Source: an uncultured Bacteroidales bacterium (GTDB lineage: Bacteria; Bacteroidota; Bacteroidia; Bacteroidales; WCHB1-69). Taken from it: a stretch of DNA of 46,142 nucleotides. Of this stretch, positions 1 to 7,751 are shown piece by piece. The stretch lies in the NCBI GenBank assembly GCA_900315705.1, contig ONAB01000028.1:1-46142 (forward strand), in the 5' to 3' direction. The notes under the pieces were generated by a model. It made no database searches and was not told the origin of the DNA. It worked only from the letters and a program-made list of their open reading frames with translations. The stretch's first letter is position 1; every line of letters begins with the position of its first letter. A program made the position numbers and the translations under genes.

Positions 1-311
1 AAGCCCCACCTCACATAAACAGTCCGCCCCTGGTCCGCTATGCTGTAATCCGCCGCGCCCGAAACGGTCCACGTGTACTGGGATGCGTTGGCGCACTCCG
101 CCGTGTACCAGACAATATTCCCCTTGCAAGCCAGCATACAGTCCTGAACATCCATCTCCAAAAGGTCGGGACAGCACTTGATGTAGTCCGTCAGTAGACA
201 CTCCGTATCAAAGCCAGAACTTATATGCAGCCCGCAACCCGGCTGGTTCTGAGAATACACACCCGTTATGCCGCACAAAGAAAGAATCAAAAGCAACAAT
301 ATTTTCTTCAT
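1..311 (-). CDS. Secreted cysteine-rich protein with PKD-like segment (3' end outside window)
   Basis: The reading frame starts at ATG 311-309 and runs off the left edge, so about 103 residues are visible. The first 20 residues are a clear signal peptide (MKKILLLLILSLCGITGVYS, then QNQP). The mature part is cysteine-rich (GCGLH, TECL, KCCPD, DCMLACKG, AECAN). The last visible stretch, YTWTVSGAADYSIADQGR followed by TVYVRWG, resembles the PKD-like beta-sandwich repeats common in Bacteroidota surface proteins; that family match is inference. It starts 18 bp after the stop of the upstream T9SS cargo gene, so the two are probably co-transcribed and exported together. The C-terminus is not visible, so a sorting domain cannot be checked. 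Confidence 0.6.
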   Translation of the reverse strand, partial: MKKILLLLILSLCGITGVYSQNQPGCGLHISSGFDTECLLTDYIKCCPDLLEMDVQDCMLACKGNIVWYTAECANASQYTWTVSGAADYSIADQGRTVYVRWG

Positions 312-329
312 AATGTTATAGTTTCATGG

Positions 330-2345
330 TTAATAATTGGTTTTGACGAATTTCTCTACAGAGACTTCTCCTTCGCGCACTGTTTCCAGCAAGTATGTTC
401 CCGCGGGCAGACGTGTGACATCTACTGTAAAACTGATGTCCCCGACGGCTTTCTTCACAAGCGTTTTGCCGTTCAGGTCCATTATGGTGATATAGTCTAT
501 AGGTATATTGTCACTTTCCACATACAGAATATTGTTTGCGGGGTTGGGCCAGAGTTTCAGGTTGGAGAGAGTCTCGCCACGATCGGCTATTCCAACGTAT
601 GGCGTAGCGAACTCCGGATTGTGGTAGAGGGCAAACACCGCACTAGAACAACCTGTAGGACAGTTGACAGAAACGTTGCCACTGAAGGTTACAGGAGATG
701 TGGCCCTAAAAGAAACCAATAAATGACCATCGTCCCTAGCAATTATGGCTGCTTTTTCAAGGACATTTGATGAAAAAATGGTATCCGATTTGATATATTC
801 ACCATTGGTGCACCATTCGGATATGACTTCGTTCAAGTCGTTTAGTTTTGTATAGGCAAACAGCCGATTATTTATTACGGCGGGAAACACCTCTGGGAAA
901 GCCCTCATTGCAGGAACAATTCCTTGATTGACGTATTGTCCTGTCTCCGAGTCTAATCCAACGAAGAAACCAGTATTGCACGAGTTGGAACTATTGAACG
1001 GAGCAAACACTTGTAAAATATGGGTCGTGTCGTCAAAATAAATAATGCCATCTATGGCTGCAGTCCCTTTTCCTATGAGATATAAATGATGGTCAGAATA
1101 TTTACAACCAAGCCAGTAGGCTGTCGCTAAATTAGGATTATTGGGATTGTCGCTGCCCATCGTGTATATTTGATTGCACCATAGAACCTCGCCATCCGGA
1201 CTGTATTTGACAACGAATGGCATATTCTGACAAGAACTCTCATCTAGTATGGTTGCATAGTGCGTACTGTCCCAAAATATGTGGATGGGATATTGGTGCA
1301 ATTCACCGCCCCAGCCTTCATAAAGATCAAGTCGTATATAACCTGATACATACATATTGTCATTCTCGTCAAAGGACATTCCTTGTATATACAGATTGTA
1401 ACGTTGGTTGACACTGTCGTGTGCCCATTCCCACGAAGTGGCAATACCCTCCGTATGATGCACCATTGGTTTTCCATACACCAGTTCCCAGTCGGGTGAG
1501 AACTTGTACATCATACCCGTGTGAAGGACCGAATTTGTACCTGGAAGATATAAGTCATAGGTTCTGTTCGTGTCATCATCAATGATGATGGTGTAAGGGT
1601 CACTTTCAAAACCAGCGTATTCCAGTTTGGTATAAATGTATGTATTACCGTCGTTGTCAATATGCATTGGGCTAAACCCCAACCCCGTTCCGTTGCATAA
1701 GAATTCAAAACCCCGGATCCCCCCTCCGGAGATTCTCCTTGCTCGCGCCTCCACAAAATGATTGTCCAAAAGGTTGCCATCCAGATCGAATGTGGCAATA
1801 TAGGTATATCGCCCAGCCTTGTAAGGCGGTGTCCTTTCTTCAACAGGCATCTCGAAGACCTGGACTCCCCTAATCAATGTGTCAAAATAGTATGACCAAA
1901 CATTTATGTAATAGCCATCGTTATAATCCACATAATCCATTTCATAATTACCCGACACATAAACTCTGTTGTCTTTCACTTCCATCCAGTGGGCGAAACA
2001 TTCAGCACCGGTACTTGCCTTCACCACCTTATACCACAGCATATTGCCAAGAGTGTCGAATTTGGCCAGCAAACTCGCCCGTCGGTTCAGACTGTAAGCC
2101 GGAACATCATTTACATATTGGAACCTTTGACCGTCGAAAGTGGACAATCCTCCCATCTCGCCGAAGACATAGATGTTCCCCTCATCGTCAAATGCGGTTC
2201 TGGATACTGTGTTGTAATAATCTGTTAGAAAACCATCACGACCGCTCCAATAATGTGCCCACTTCCACTCGCCTTGGCCGGAGGCGGTGAGGGTGAAGAA
2301 AAGGGTGGCGAGGATTGCGAAGAAAAGGGGTATTTGTTTTTTCAT
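330..2345 (-). CDS. T9SS-sorted secreted protein with repeated beta-propeller-like segments
   Basis: This 671-residue protein has an N-terminal signal peptide (MKKQIPLFFAILATLFFTLTASG). The body carries recurring 'D..GN.Y..G' segments such as FDDEGNIYVFGEMGG, DNDGNTYIY and DENDNMYVSGYI, alternating with 'KF/YSPDGEVLW' segments, the look of a beta-propeller-like repeat protein. The last ~80 residues form a T9SS type A sorting domain: LKLWPNPANNILYVES, then ITIMDLNGKTLVKK, then LPAGTYLLETV near the end. The expected fate is export by Sec, passage through the type IX system and attachment to or release from the cell surface. No catalytic motif is visible, so the function is unknown. The gene leads a probable two-gene unit with the partial secreted protein downstream. 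Confidence 0.85.
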   Translation of the reverse strand: MKKQIPLFFAILATLFFTLTASGQGEWKWAHYWSGRDGFLTDYYNTVSRTAFDDEGNIYVFGEMGGLSTFDGQRFQYVNDVPAYSLNRRASLLAKFDTLGNMLWYKVVKASTGAECFAHWMEVKDNRVYVSGNYEMDYVDYNDGYYINVWSYYFDTLIRGVQVFEMPVEERTPPYKAGRYTYIATFDLDGNLLDNHFVEARARRISGGGIRGFEFLCNGTGLGFSPMHIDNDGNTYIYTKLEYAGFESDPYTIIIDDDTNRTYDLYLPGTNSVLHTGMMYKFSPDWELVYGKPMVHHTEGIATSWEWAHDSVNQRYNLYIQGMSFDENDNMYVSGYIRLDLYEGWGGELHQYPIHIFWDSTHYATILDESSCQNMPFVVKYSPDGEVLWCNQIYTMGSDNPNNPNLATAYWLGCKYSDHHLYLIGKGTAAIDGIIYFDDTTHILQVFAPFNSSNSCNTGFFVGLDSETGQYVNQGIVPAMRAFPEVFPAVINNRLFAYTKLNDLNEVISEWCTNGEYIKSDTIFSSNVLEKAAIIARDDGHLLVSFRATSPVTFSGNVSVNCPTGCSSAVFALYHNPEFATPYVGIADRGETLSNLKLWPNPANNILYVESDNIPIDYITIMDLNGKTLVKKAVGDISFTVDVTRLPAGTYLLETVREGEVSVEKFVKTNY

Positions 2346-2436
2346 AATAGTAGATTTAAAGGGGGGGATGGTTTGTTGTATTTAATTATAATTCAAGCGG
2401 TAAAGATAAAAAAAAATCTTTTGCCATTATCTATTG

Positions 2437-2478
2437 GTCTTCAGTCTTAAGTCTTCCGTCTTAATTCTCAATTCTCCA
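2437..2478. repeat. Period-7 degenerate tandem array at the tolC-like 3' end
   Basis: Six consecutive heptamers are visible: GTCTTCA, GTCTTAA, GTCTTCC, GTCTTAA, TTCTCAA and TTCTCCA. The array overlaps the stop codon (2468-2470) of the TolC-family gene. It belongs to the same class as the arrays near 11458, 13241, 22466 and 29086-29291. Confidence 0.75.
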
Positions 2479-3844
2479 CTCCCAACGTCGCGTCCAAATT
2501 CGCCTTCGCGGTGAGGTAGTTGAAGATGGACTGGCAGTAGGTGAGCCGGGTGCTGGTGAGCGTCAGCTCGGCATTGTTCAGATCCAGCCAGGTGTTCATT
2601 CCCACCTCATACTGCTTCTGGGCTATCTCGTACGCCTTCTGCGCCTGAAGCATTGTCTCGCGGTCGGCGGCAATGCTCTCCATAGCCTGCTGCATATCGT
2701 TCAGATAACTCTGCACCCCGACACGGAGGTTTCGCTCCACATCCAACCGCTGGTCCTGCATATTCTGGATGTTCAAGTCCGACTGCTTCAGTTTGTAGGA
2801 GGTGGCCACCCACGAGACAATCGGCACCTGCAGCGAGAGCGCCACATACGAATAGGGATAGTTGGTGAACTTACCGCCATCGTCACCCATACCGGAATAC
2901 TGGAACGCACCAGCCAAGGCCAGCATCGGCAAAGAGGAGCCGCGGATAATCTTCTTGGACTGCTCCATCTCGCGAATGCCCAAATCCAACTGGCGCAAAG
3001 CGGAGTTCTGGGCAAGCTGGATTTCCTGTTCCGAAGGCATCTTGGCACTGAGCACCCCCTGTTCGTAGTCGGAGAGGTTGCCGTCGAAAATGACGGGCTC
3101 GTCCATATTCATTCCCAAGAGGACCTTGAGACGCATAATGGCCAGACGCACACTTTTCTCGGCGGAGGTGACAGCCGGACGCTGGTTCTGCAACGCCACG
3201 TCGGAACGCAACTTCTCGAACTCGGAGACCAGGCCCTGGTTGAACGAGTTGGTCACCAGCTGGTTGCTGGCCTCCAACTGGGCATAGCTCTTTTGCAGCA
3301 CATCATACGATTGCTTGGCCAATAAATATATATAGTAGGCCTGTTTCACCTGATTCACCAAATCCAATTTGGAGGAGCGAGCCGCTTCCTGGGCCAGTTC
3401 GATGTCCATCGCGCTGAGCTTGAGGTTCGACCAGAGCGGGAAGGCAATAATCGGCAGGCTCAGGTTGGCGCCGACGGAATAGGTGTTGTCGCGGCCCACC
3501 TTGATGTTCATCGTCTGGCCGCCCATATCCATCGACATCGTCTGCTTGAGCAGCGTGCGGTTGTAGTTCGAGGCAATCGACACATCCGGGAAAAGCGCGG
3601 CAATCTGCTCTTTCCGATAGAGTTGCTTGATCTGCACATCCCGGTCGGCAATGCGCATCGTGGGCGTCTCCGAAAGCGCAATCTGTATCGCCTTGTCCAG
3701 GTTCACGTGAACGGAGTCCTGCCCATACACATTATTATATATGCACAAGAACAGGAACACCGCGATTCCACAAAAGATCCGCACCAGTCCGTTACTTTTG
3801 GTAACATTTCCGTCTCTTCCAATACAATTCATCTTCTTTATCAT
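2468..3844 (-). CDS. TolC-family outer membrane efflux protein
   Basis: The product is a 458-residue outer-membrane factor that would form the exit duct of a tripartite efflux or type I secretion system. A signal peptide is visible (IFCGIAVFLFLCIYNNVYG, then QDS). The mature protein shows the two repeated OEP halves: the start 'VNLDKAIQIALSETPTMRIADRD', long amphipathic helices rich in A, Q and L, and the ending 'YEVGMNTWLDLNNAELTLTSTRL'. Length matches the family. Two in-frame ATGs are plausible (3844 and 3832, the latter preceded by AAAGAAG); I kept the longer. No inner-membrane pump or adaptor gene is adjacent, so its partners are elsewhere. It is transcribed divergently from the Nudix gene. 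Confidence 0.88.
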   Translation of the reverse strand: MIKKMNCIGRDGNVTKSNGLVRIFCGIAVFLFLCIYNNVYGQDSVHVNLDKAIQIALSETPTMRIADRDVQIKQLYRKEQIAALFPDVSIASNYNRTLLKQTMSMDMGGQTMNIKVGRDNTYSVGANLSLPIIAFPLWSNLKLSAMDIELAQEAARSSKLDLVNQVKQAYYIYLLAKQSYDVLQKSYAQLEASNQLVTNSFNQGLVSEFEKLRSDVALQNQRPAVTSAEKSVRLAIMRLKVLLGMNMDEPVIFDGNLSDYEQGVLSAKMPSEQEIQLAQNSALRQLDLGIREMEQSKKIIRGSSLPMLALAGAFQYSGMGDDGGKFTNYPYSYVALSLQVPIVSWVATSYKLKQSDLNIQNMQDQRLDVERNLRVGVQSYLNDMQQAMESIAADRETMLQAQKAYEIAQKQYEVGMNTWLDLNNAELTLTSTRLTYCQSIFNYLTAKANLDATLGVEN

Positions 3845-3906
3845 ATTTATAATTACTTTATTATCAATATATTAATCACAATAACACCCTTTTCAGGCAG
3901 AAAGCG

Positions 3907-3914
3907 CAAAAATA
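3907..3914 (-). promoter_or_regulatory. Bacteroidota -7 element for the TolC-family gene
   Basis: On the minus strand the sequence reads TATTTTTG, a match to the Bacteroidota sigma-ABfr -7 consensus TAnnTTTG, about 63 bp before the start codon. No convincing -33 TTTG was seen at the usual spacing. Confidence 0.55.
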
Positions 3915-3962
3915 TAAAAAAACACAATACAATGTGTACAAAATACACTTGAATATTTTTTG

Positions 3963-3970
3963 TATTTTTG
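3963..3970 (+). promoter_or_regulatory. -7 element for the Nudix gene
   Basis: TATTTTTG lies 46 bp upstream of the chosen ATG at 4017. It supports starting the Nudix gene at 4017 rather than at the in-frame ATG at 3960, which would lie upstream of the transcript start. Confidence 0.6.
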
Positions 3971-4016
3971 CCGCGCTAAAATCATCAGAAAACACAATAT
4001 ACCAAAAGAAGCAAAT

Positions 4017-4709
4017 ATGGGTGAGAAAGGCAAATATTGTTATGACTACTGGCGGCCGGCGGTAACTGCCGACAATGTAGTGTTCTGTTTCGACGGCAAC
4101 CATCTGAACGTGCTGCTTATCAAGCGCGGGCGGGAGCCGTACAAGGACTGCTGGGCTTTTCCGGGCGGTTTTTTGGAAGAGAACGAGACTTTAGAGGAGG
4201 CGGCGCGCCGGGAACTGAAGGAAGAGACGGGACTGGAACCGCTTTATATGGAGGAGATTGGCGCTTTCAGCGGTGTGGACCGCGACCCGAGAGGGCGCGT
4301 CATCAGCGGGGGCTTCTACTCCGTGGTGTCACCCGCCGACAAAGAGCGGGCCATTGCCGGCGACGATGCCGCGCAGGCCTGCTGGTTCCCCGTAAACGAG
4401 CTTCCCCCGCTGGCGTTCGACCACGCCGAGGTTTTCCGCAAAGCCCTCGTCCACCTGCGCATCGGCTTCCACCTCATTCCCGTGGCATTCCTGTTGTTGG
4501 GCGACATCTTCACAATCCCGGACATCCAGCGGCTCTACACGGATGTCTTCTGCCGTACATTCGACCGCCGCAATTTCCAGAAACGCTTCCTAAAACTCGG
4601 CCTGGTGGACCCTGTCGATGAGCCGGAAAGGTCGAAACGTCTGCCCAAGCGCTACCGTTTCAACGAGGAGGCGTATTATCAACTGCGGAAAAAAGTGATG
4701 AAATTCTAA
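4017..4709 (+). CDS. Nudix hydrolase with C-terminal winged-helix domain (NrtR-like architecture)
   Basis: The product is 230 residues from ATG 4017; the upstream in-frame ATG at 3960 overlaps the promoter and was rejected. Residues 51-73 fit the Nudix box G-x5-E-x7-REL-x-EE-x-GL exactly, so the hydrolase site looks intact. The C-terminal ~75 residues (GDIFTIPDIQRLYTDVFCRT, then KLGLV and RYRFNEEAYYQL) look like the winged-helix domain found in NrtR-type regulators and in related Nudix proteins. It could be a nucleoside-diphosphate-sugar pyrophosphatase, a transcription factor sensing such a ligand, or both. No NAD-salvage or sugar gene is adjacent to decide. It converges on the MATE gene with only 5 bp between stops. 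Confidence 0.85.
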   Translation: MGEKGKYCYDYWRPAVTADNVVFCFDGNHLNVLLIKRGREPYKDCWAFPGGFLEENETLEEAARRELKEETGLEPLYMEEIGAFSGVDRDPRGRVISGGFYSVVSPADKERAIAGDDAAQACWFPVNELPPLAFDHAEVFRKALVHLRIGFHLIPVAFLLLGDIFTIPDIQRLYTDVFCRTFDRRNFQKRFLKLGLVDPVDEPERSKRLPKRYRFNEEAYYQLRKKVMKF

Positions 4710-4714
4710 AGTCT

Positions 4715-6055
4715 CTAAGGCATCTCGCGCAGCGCCCGGCCGCAAAGGATGGCCGCCATTGCGATGGAGAACACGTCGGCAATGGGCTGGGCGATAATCA
4801 TACCGAACATTCCGAAAAGCCAAGTTCCCCAATAGAGGAGCGGGATAAAGAAGAGCCCGTGCCTTCCGATGGCCACGAGGGTGGCGCTCACGGTTTTCCG
4901 GATATTCTGCAGGTACATATTGGCGATAACGACAAATCCCACCAAAGGGAATGTGTAGCATTGGTAACGCAGCACCTGCGCGCCTATGTCTATAACATCG
5001 GCATCTTCGGCACGGAACAGCGTGATGATGCCGGTGGCAAAGAGTATGCCCAAAAGGCTTATCACCACGCAATACGCCGTCGCCACCATCACGCTGAAGT
5101 TGAAGGCTTTGCGCACGCGCGCGTAGAGGCCAGCGCCGTAGTTGAACCCGCAAACAGGCTGGAAGCCCTGGCCGAACCCCAGCAGGGCAGCCATCACGAG
5201 AGCCATCACCCGGTTGACCACCGAAAATGCCGCCACTGCCGCATCACCATAACCGGCCGCCAAGTTGTTGACACACAACGACACCACGCTGATGAGGCTC
5301 TGGCGCACCAGGGAGGGCAGTCCGCCCGCCACTATCTCGCGGAACTGTTCAAGCGTGGGCTTGAAAAGACGCAAACGGATATGGATGCCGCCGTTTCGGC
5401 CAATGATGGCGAACATAATCCAGAAACTGATGAATTGGGAAATGGCCGTGGCAAGACCGGCGCCGGCCACGCCCATCTTGAAACCGAAGATGAACAAAGG
5501 GTCGAGGGCGATGTTGAGCACCACACCGGAGAGGATGCCAATCATCGAGAGGGTCGCATTGCCCTGCAGACGCATCTGGTTATTCATCACAAACACACCC
5601 GACATAAAAGGGGTGCACAACAGGATATATCCGAAGTAGGGCCGCGCTACCGGCAGAATGGTCTCCGTGGAACCGAAGAAACGCAACAGCGGATCCATAA
5701 ACAGGAAACCGCAAATTGCCATAAAGGTGGTCAGGATGATGGCGGAGAAAAAGCCCGTGGCGGCCATCGCCTCGGCCTCCTTGAACTTGCGGGCGCCCAG
5801 GGCATTGGAAATGAAAATGCCCGACCCCTGGCCTAGAAAGAACGATATGGCCTGCAACAGGGTCATATAGACGAAGACGATGCCGAGGGCGGCTGTGGAC
5901 TGAGTGTCGATCTTGCCCACGAAGAAGGTGTCCACCACATTGTAGAAGCCCGTGGCGAGCATACAGACCATCGAGGGGACGGCCATTTCGCACACCAAAC
6001 GCCCGACGGGCTGGGTGGTCATCTTCTCATATTTCACATCGCGCTGATTCACCAT
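4715..6055 (-). CDS. MATE-family multidrug/organic-compound exporter
   Basis: This 446-residue polytopic protein has about twelve hydrophobic helices in two homologous halves. The N-terminal hallmark is 'MAVPSMVCMLATGFYNVVDT' followed by FFVGKIDT and 'AALGIVFVYMTL'; the second half repeats the pattern with 'GGLPSLVRQSLISVVSLCVN'. It resembles the NorM/MepA-type branch that uses a Na+ or H+ gradient to expel cationic compounds across the inner membrane. The substrate cannot be read from sequence. It is a single-gene unit with its own -7 element, divergent from the downstream lipoprotein gene. Confidence 0.9.
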   Translation of the reverse strand: MVNQRDVKYEKMTTQPVGRLVCEMAVPSMVCMLATGFYNVVDTFFVGKIDTQSTAALGIVFVYMTLLQAISFFLGQGSGIFISNALGARKFKEAEAMAATGFFSAIILTTFMAICGFLFMDPLLRFFGSTETILPVARPYFGYILLCTPFMSGVFVMNNQMRLQGNATLSMIGILSGVVLNIALDPLFIFGFKMGVAGAGLATAISQFISFWIMFAIIGRNGGIHIRLRLFKPTLEQFREIVAGGLPSLVRQSLISVVSLCVNNLAAGYGDAAVAAFSVVNRVMALVMAALLGFGQGFQPVCGFNYGAGLYARVRKAFNFSVMVATAYCVVISLLGILFATGIITLFRAEDADVIDIGAQVLRYQCYTFPLVGFVVIANMYLQNIRKTVSATLVAIGRHGLFFIPLLYWGTWLFGMFGMIIAQPIADVFSIAMAAILCGRALREMP

Positions 6056-6092
6056 ATCTTACAGTTGCAGCATCTCTTTTTTTCTGGAACTG

Positions 6093-6100
6093 CAAAAGTA
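6093..6100 (-). promoter_or_regulatory. -7 element for the MATE gene
   Basis: The minus strand reads TACTTTTG 38 bp upstream of the MATE start codon, matching TAnnTTTG. Confidence 0.55.
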
Positions 6101-6138
6101 CATTAATTTCAAGTGCAAAAAAACATTGAGATTTTTAT

Positions 6139-6146
6139 TATTTTTG
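6139..6146 (+). promoter_or_regulatory. -7 element for the small lipoprotein gene
   Basis: TATTTTTG lies 45 bp upstream of ATG 6192. Together with the minus-strand element at 6093-6100 it makes a divergent promoter region. Confidence 0.55.
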
Positions 6147-6191
6147 CGCACTCTTTAAAACACAAGTGAAAACCTTTAAAAAAAGCATATT

Positions 6192-6551
6192 ATGAAAAGA
6201 TTCAGCATTTTATTCCTGCTCATCCCGATGATGGTGTTGTTCTCCTCCTGCAAGCAGAGCCAGATCAAGAAACTGGAGAAATTCACCACGGAAGTATCGG
6301 AACACTATGATGGTTATTCCAATTCCGACTTGGAAAAGGCCCAAGTAAAATTCGAAAAGTTGCTTGCCACCGTCGAAAAAAACGAATTGACAGGCGACGA
6401 ACAGCGACACGTCAACGAACTGAAGGGCGAATGCAAAGGCTATTTTGCCCAAGCCAAGGCGCGCATTCTCCTCGATGAGTTCAACGCCGCCGTGGAAGAG
6501 GCTGGAGATGAGGTAAAAGGCGCCGTAAAATCGATTCAGGACAAGCAATGA
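6192..6551 (+). CDS. Small helical lipoprotein (DUF6565-like)
   Basis: This 119-residue protein begins with a lipoprotein signal (MKRFSILFLLIPMMVLFSS, Cys20). After Cys20 comes KQSQ with no acidic run, so the Bacteroidota surface-export signal is absent and a periplasm-facing location is more likely. The rest is charged and predicted helical ('YSNSDLEKAQVKFEKLLATV', then 'YFAQAKARILLDEFNAAVEE'), resembling the small DUF6565-type lipoproteins of Bacteroidales. That family name is from memory. No catalytic residues are evident. It stands alone with its own -7 element and is followed by T-runs without a clear hairpin. Confidence 0.75.
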   Translation: MKRFSILFLLIPMMVLFSSCKQSQIKKLEKFTTEVSEHYDGYSNSDLEKAQVKFEKLLATVEKNELTGDEQRHVNELKGECKGYFAQAKARILLDEFNAAVEEAGDEVKGAVKSIQDKQ

Positions 6552-6593
6552 TTTTTTTCTGTTTTTTTTGAGCCGCCGTATCAATATTTTTTA

Positions 6594-6601
6594 TATTTTT
6601 G
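6594..6601 (+). promoter_or_regulatory. -7 element for tRNA-Val
   Basis: TATTTTTG ends 14 bp before the first base of the mature tRNA, giving a very short 5' leader. Confidence 0.6.
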
Positions 6602-6615
6602 CGGCCTCAAAAAAC

Positions 6616-6693
6616 GGGACGTTAGCCCAGTCGGTTTAGAGCGCTGCTTTCACACGGCAGAGGTCACTGGTTCGAGTCCAGTACGTCCCACCA
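6616..6693 (+). tRNA. tRNA-Val (anticodon CAC), CCA encoded
   Basis: The 7-bp acceptor stem GGGACGT/ACGTCCC pairs fully. The anticodon arm is CTGCT-TTCACAC-GGCAG, giving anticodon CAC, which reads valine codon GUG. The T arm is ACTGG-TTCGAGT-CCAGT. The D arm (GCCC...GAGC) has one mismatch. The discriminator base is A6690 and CCA (6691-6693) is encoded. The identity was derived by hand folding; a covariance-model scan would confirm it. Confidence 0.93.
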
Positions 6694-6702
6694 GACATCA
6701 AA

Positions 6703-6738
6703 AACAGGAGCATTCCGCGGAATGTTCCTGTTTTTTTT
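6703..6738 (+). terminator. Rho-independent terminator of the tRNA
   Basis: A 14-bp stem (AACAGGAGCATTCC with GGAATGTTCCTGTT, one G-U pair) with a two-base central GC is followed by eight T residues. It begins 10 bp after the encoded CCA. Confidence 0.85.
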
Positions 6739-6794
6739 GCTATTTCTAACACTCTCAACTTCAGCTGTCCGCACAGAAGTGTGGGCACTCTAAA

Positions 6795-6840
6795 ACTCCC
6801 CTTCTATTGTAGAAGGGGTGGCCGTAGGCCGGGGTAGTAA
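6795..6840. repeat. REP-like palindromic element, copy A
   Basis: Two adjacent hairpins are present: CCCCTTCTA-TTG-TAGAAGGGG (6798-6818) and GGCC-GTA-GGCC, followed by GGGGTAGT. It is the inverted partner of copy B at 6951-7001. A third copy lies at 29199-29246. The wider stretch 6739-6881 contains no gene that I can see. Confidence 0.8.
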
Positions 6841-6881
6841 TATAAAGAATATAAACACCTTGGCAGGGAAAAAAACAATCA

Positions 6882-7751
6882 TCAACAATTCTTGAAACAA
6901 GGATATCTTGTCCGCAACCTTTCTATAAATAAGGAATTATAATCCATATTAACTACCCCGCCCTTCGGGCACCCCTTCTGAAAATCAGAAGGGGAGTTGG
7001 CGCCTCGCTTTGTCCGCCACTGTTGCATCACGATGGCGGCGGCCACGGCGGCATTGAGCGACTCGGAGGAGAGGCCGCTCCCCTCCCCTCTCGGGATGGT
7101 CAGGCGGTGGGTGACACACTCTGCAACCGGCGCAGAGATGCCGTCCGATTCGCTGCCAATGACGAGGATGTCGTCGGGTTGGAAAGCGAATGTGCCGAGG
7201 GGTTCACCATTGAGGAAAGTGCCTGCGATATGGCGGCCGGCGGGCTGTTTCGACAAATAGGCGGGGATATCGGCACGGGCGACCTGCACGTCGCAGAATG
7301 CGCCCATAGTGGCCTGGATGCACTTGGGGTTGTAGAACTCCACGCAGTCGGGCGAGCAGAGCACGTGGCGGATGCCGAACCAGTTGGCGGTGCGCACGAT
7401 GGTGCCGAGGTTGCCCGGGTCGGCGATGCGGTCGAGCACGAGCAGAGGCACGTGCGCGGGCGGCAACACTTCAGCGGGCTGCTCCACGACTGCCAGCAGC
7501 TCGGGAGGCGTGCTCAGCGTGCTGATGCGCCCCATCTCGTCAGGCGTCACCAGGGTGGCGGGCACGTCGCGCAGCAGGGAAACGTGTTCGTCACGGAACC
7601 GCTCCGTGACGAAGAGGTCGCGCACCCGCAAGTCGGAACGCAGCAGCATCTCCACGCTCTTGCGCCCCTCCACGAGGAAAAGACGATGCAGGTCGCGGAA
7701 CTTTTTCAAGTGCAACTTGCGGATCTCTGAAATTCTGTTTTTGCTAATCAT
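6882..7751 (-). CDS. SpoU/TrmH-family RNA 2'-O-methyltransferase with repeat-derived C-terminus
   Basis: From ATG 7751 the product is 289 residues. An upstream in-frame start at 7868 was rejected because 7751 overlaps the previous stop as ATGATTAG, a translational-coupling arrangement. An N-terminal substrate-binding region ('KFRDLHRLFLVEGRKSVEML') precedes the SPOUT fold, with motif 1 'DRIADPGNLGTIVRTANWFG' (~107-126), motif 2 'ILVIGSESDGIS' (~195-206) and motif 3 'IPRGEGSGLSSESLNAAVAA' (~219-238). It would methylate a ribose in rRNA or tRNA using SAM. Residues ~251-268 are translated from a REP-like palindrome, and the remaining ~20 residues come from the sequence beyond it, so the native protein probably ended near residue 250. 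Confidence 0.88.
   Translation of the reverse strand: MISKNRISEIRKLHLKKFRDLHRLFLVEGRKSVEMLLRSDLRVRDLFVTERFRDEHVSLLRDVPATLVTPDEMGRISTLSTPPELLAVVEQPAEVLPPAHVPLLVLDRIADPGNLGTIVRTANWFGIRHVLCSPDCVEFYNPKCIQATMGAFCDVQVARADIPAYLSKQPAGRHIAGTFLNGEPLGTFAFQPDDILVIGSESDGISAPVAECVTHRLTIPRGEGSGLSSESLNAAVAAAIVMQQWRTKRGANSPSDFQKGCPKGGVVNMDYNSLFIERLRTRYPCFKNC
6951..7001. repeat. REP-like palindromic element, copy B, inside a coding region
   Basis: CTACCCC, hairpin GCCC-TTC-GGGC, then a perfect 10-bp stem CCCCTTCTGA-AAA-TCAGAAGGGG (6972-6994) and AGTT. Orientation is opposite to copy A, about 110 bp away. It lies inside the 3' end of the RNA methyltransferase frame. Confidence 0.85.

Noticed and set aside
2400-2425. 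Hairpin AAAGAT...ATCTTT as a terminator
   Set aside because: Only a 6-bp AT-rich stem with an A-rich loop and no proper T tract on the relevant strand.
3960-4016. Longer N-terminus for the Nudix protein
   Set aside because: The extra 19 codons overlap the -7 element and add no conserved residues.
6882-7001. Stop-codon read error causing the extended methyltransferase tail
   Set aside because: The palindrome arms pair perfectly and match copy C at 29199-29246, so the sequence there is most likely correct and the extension real.
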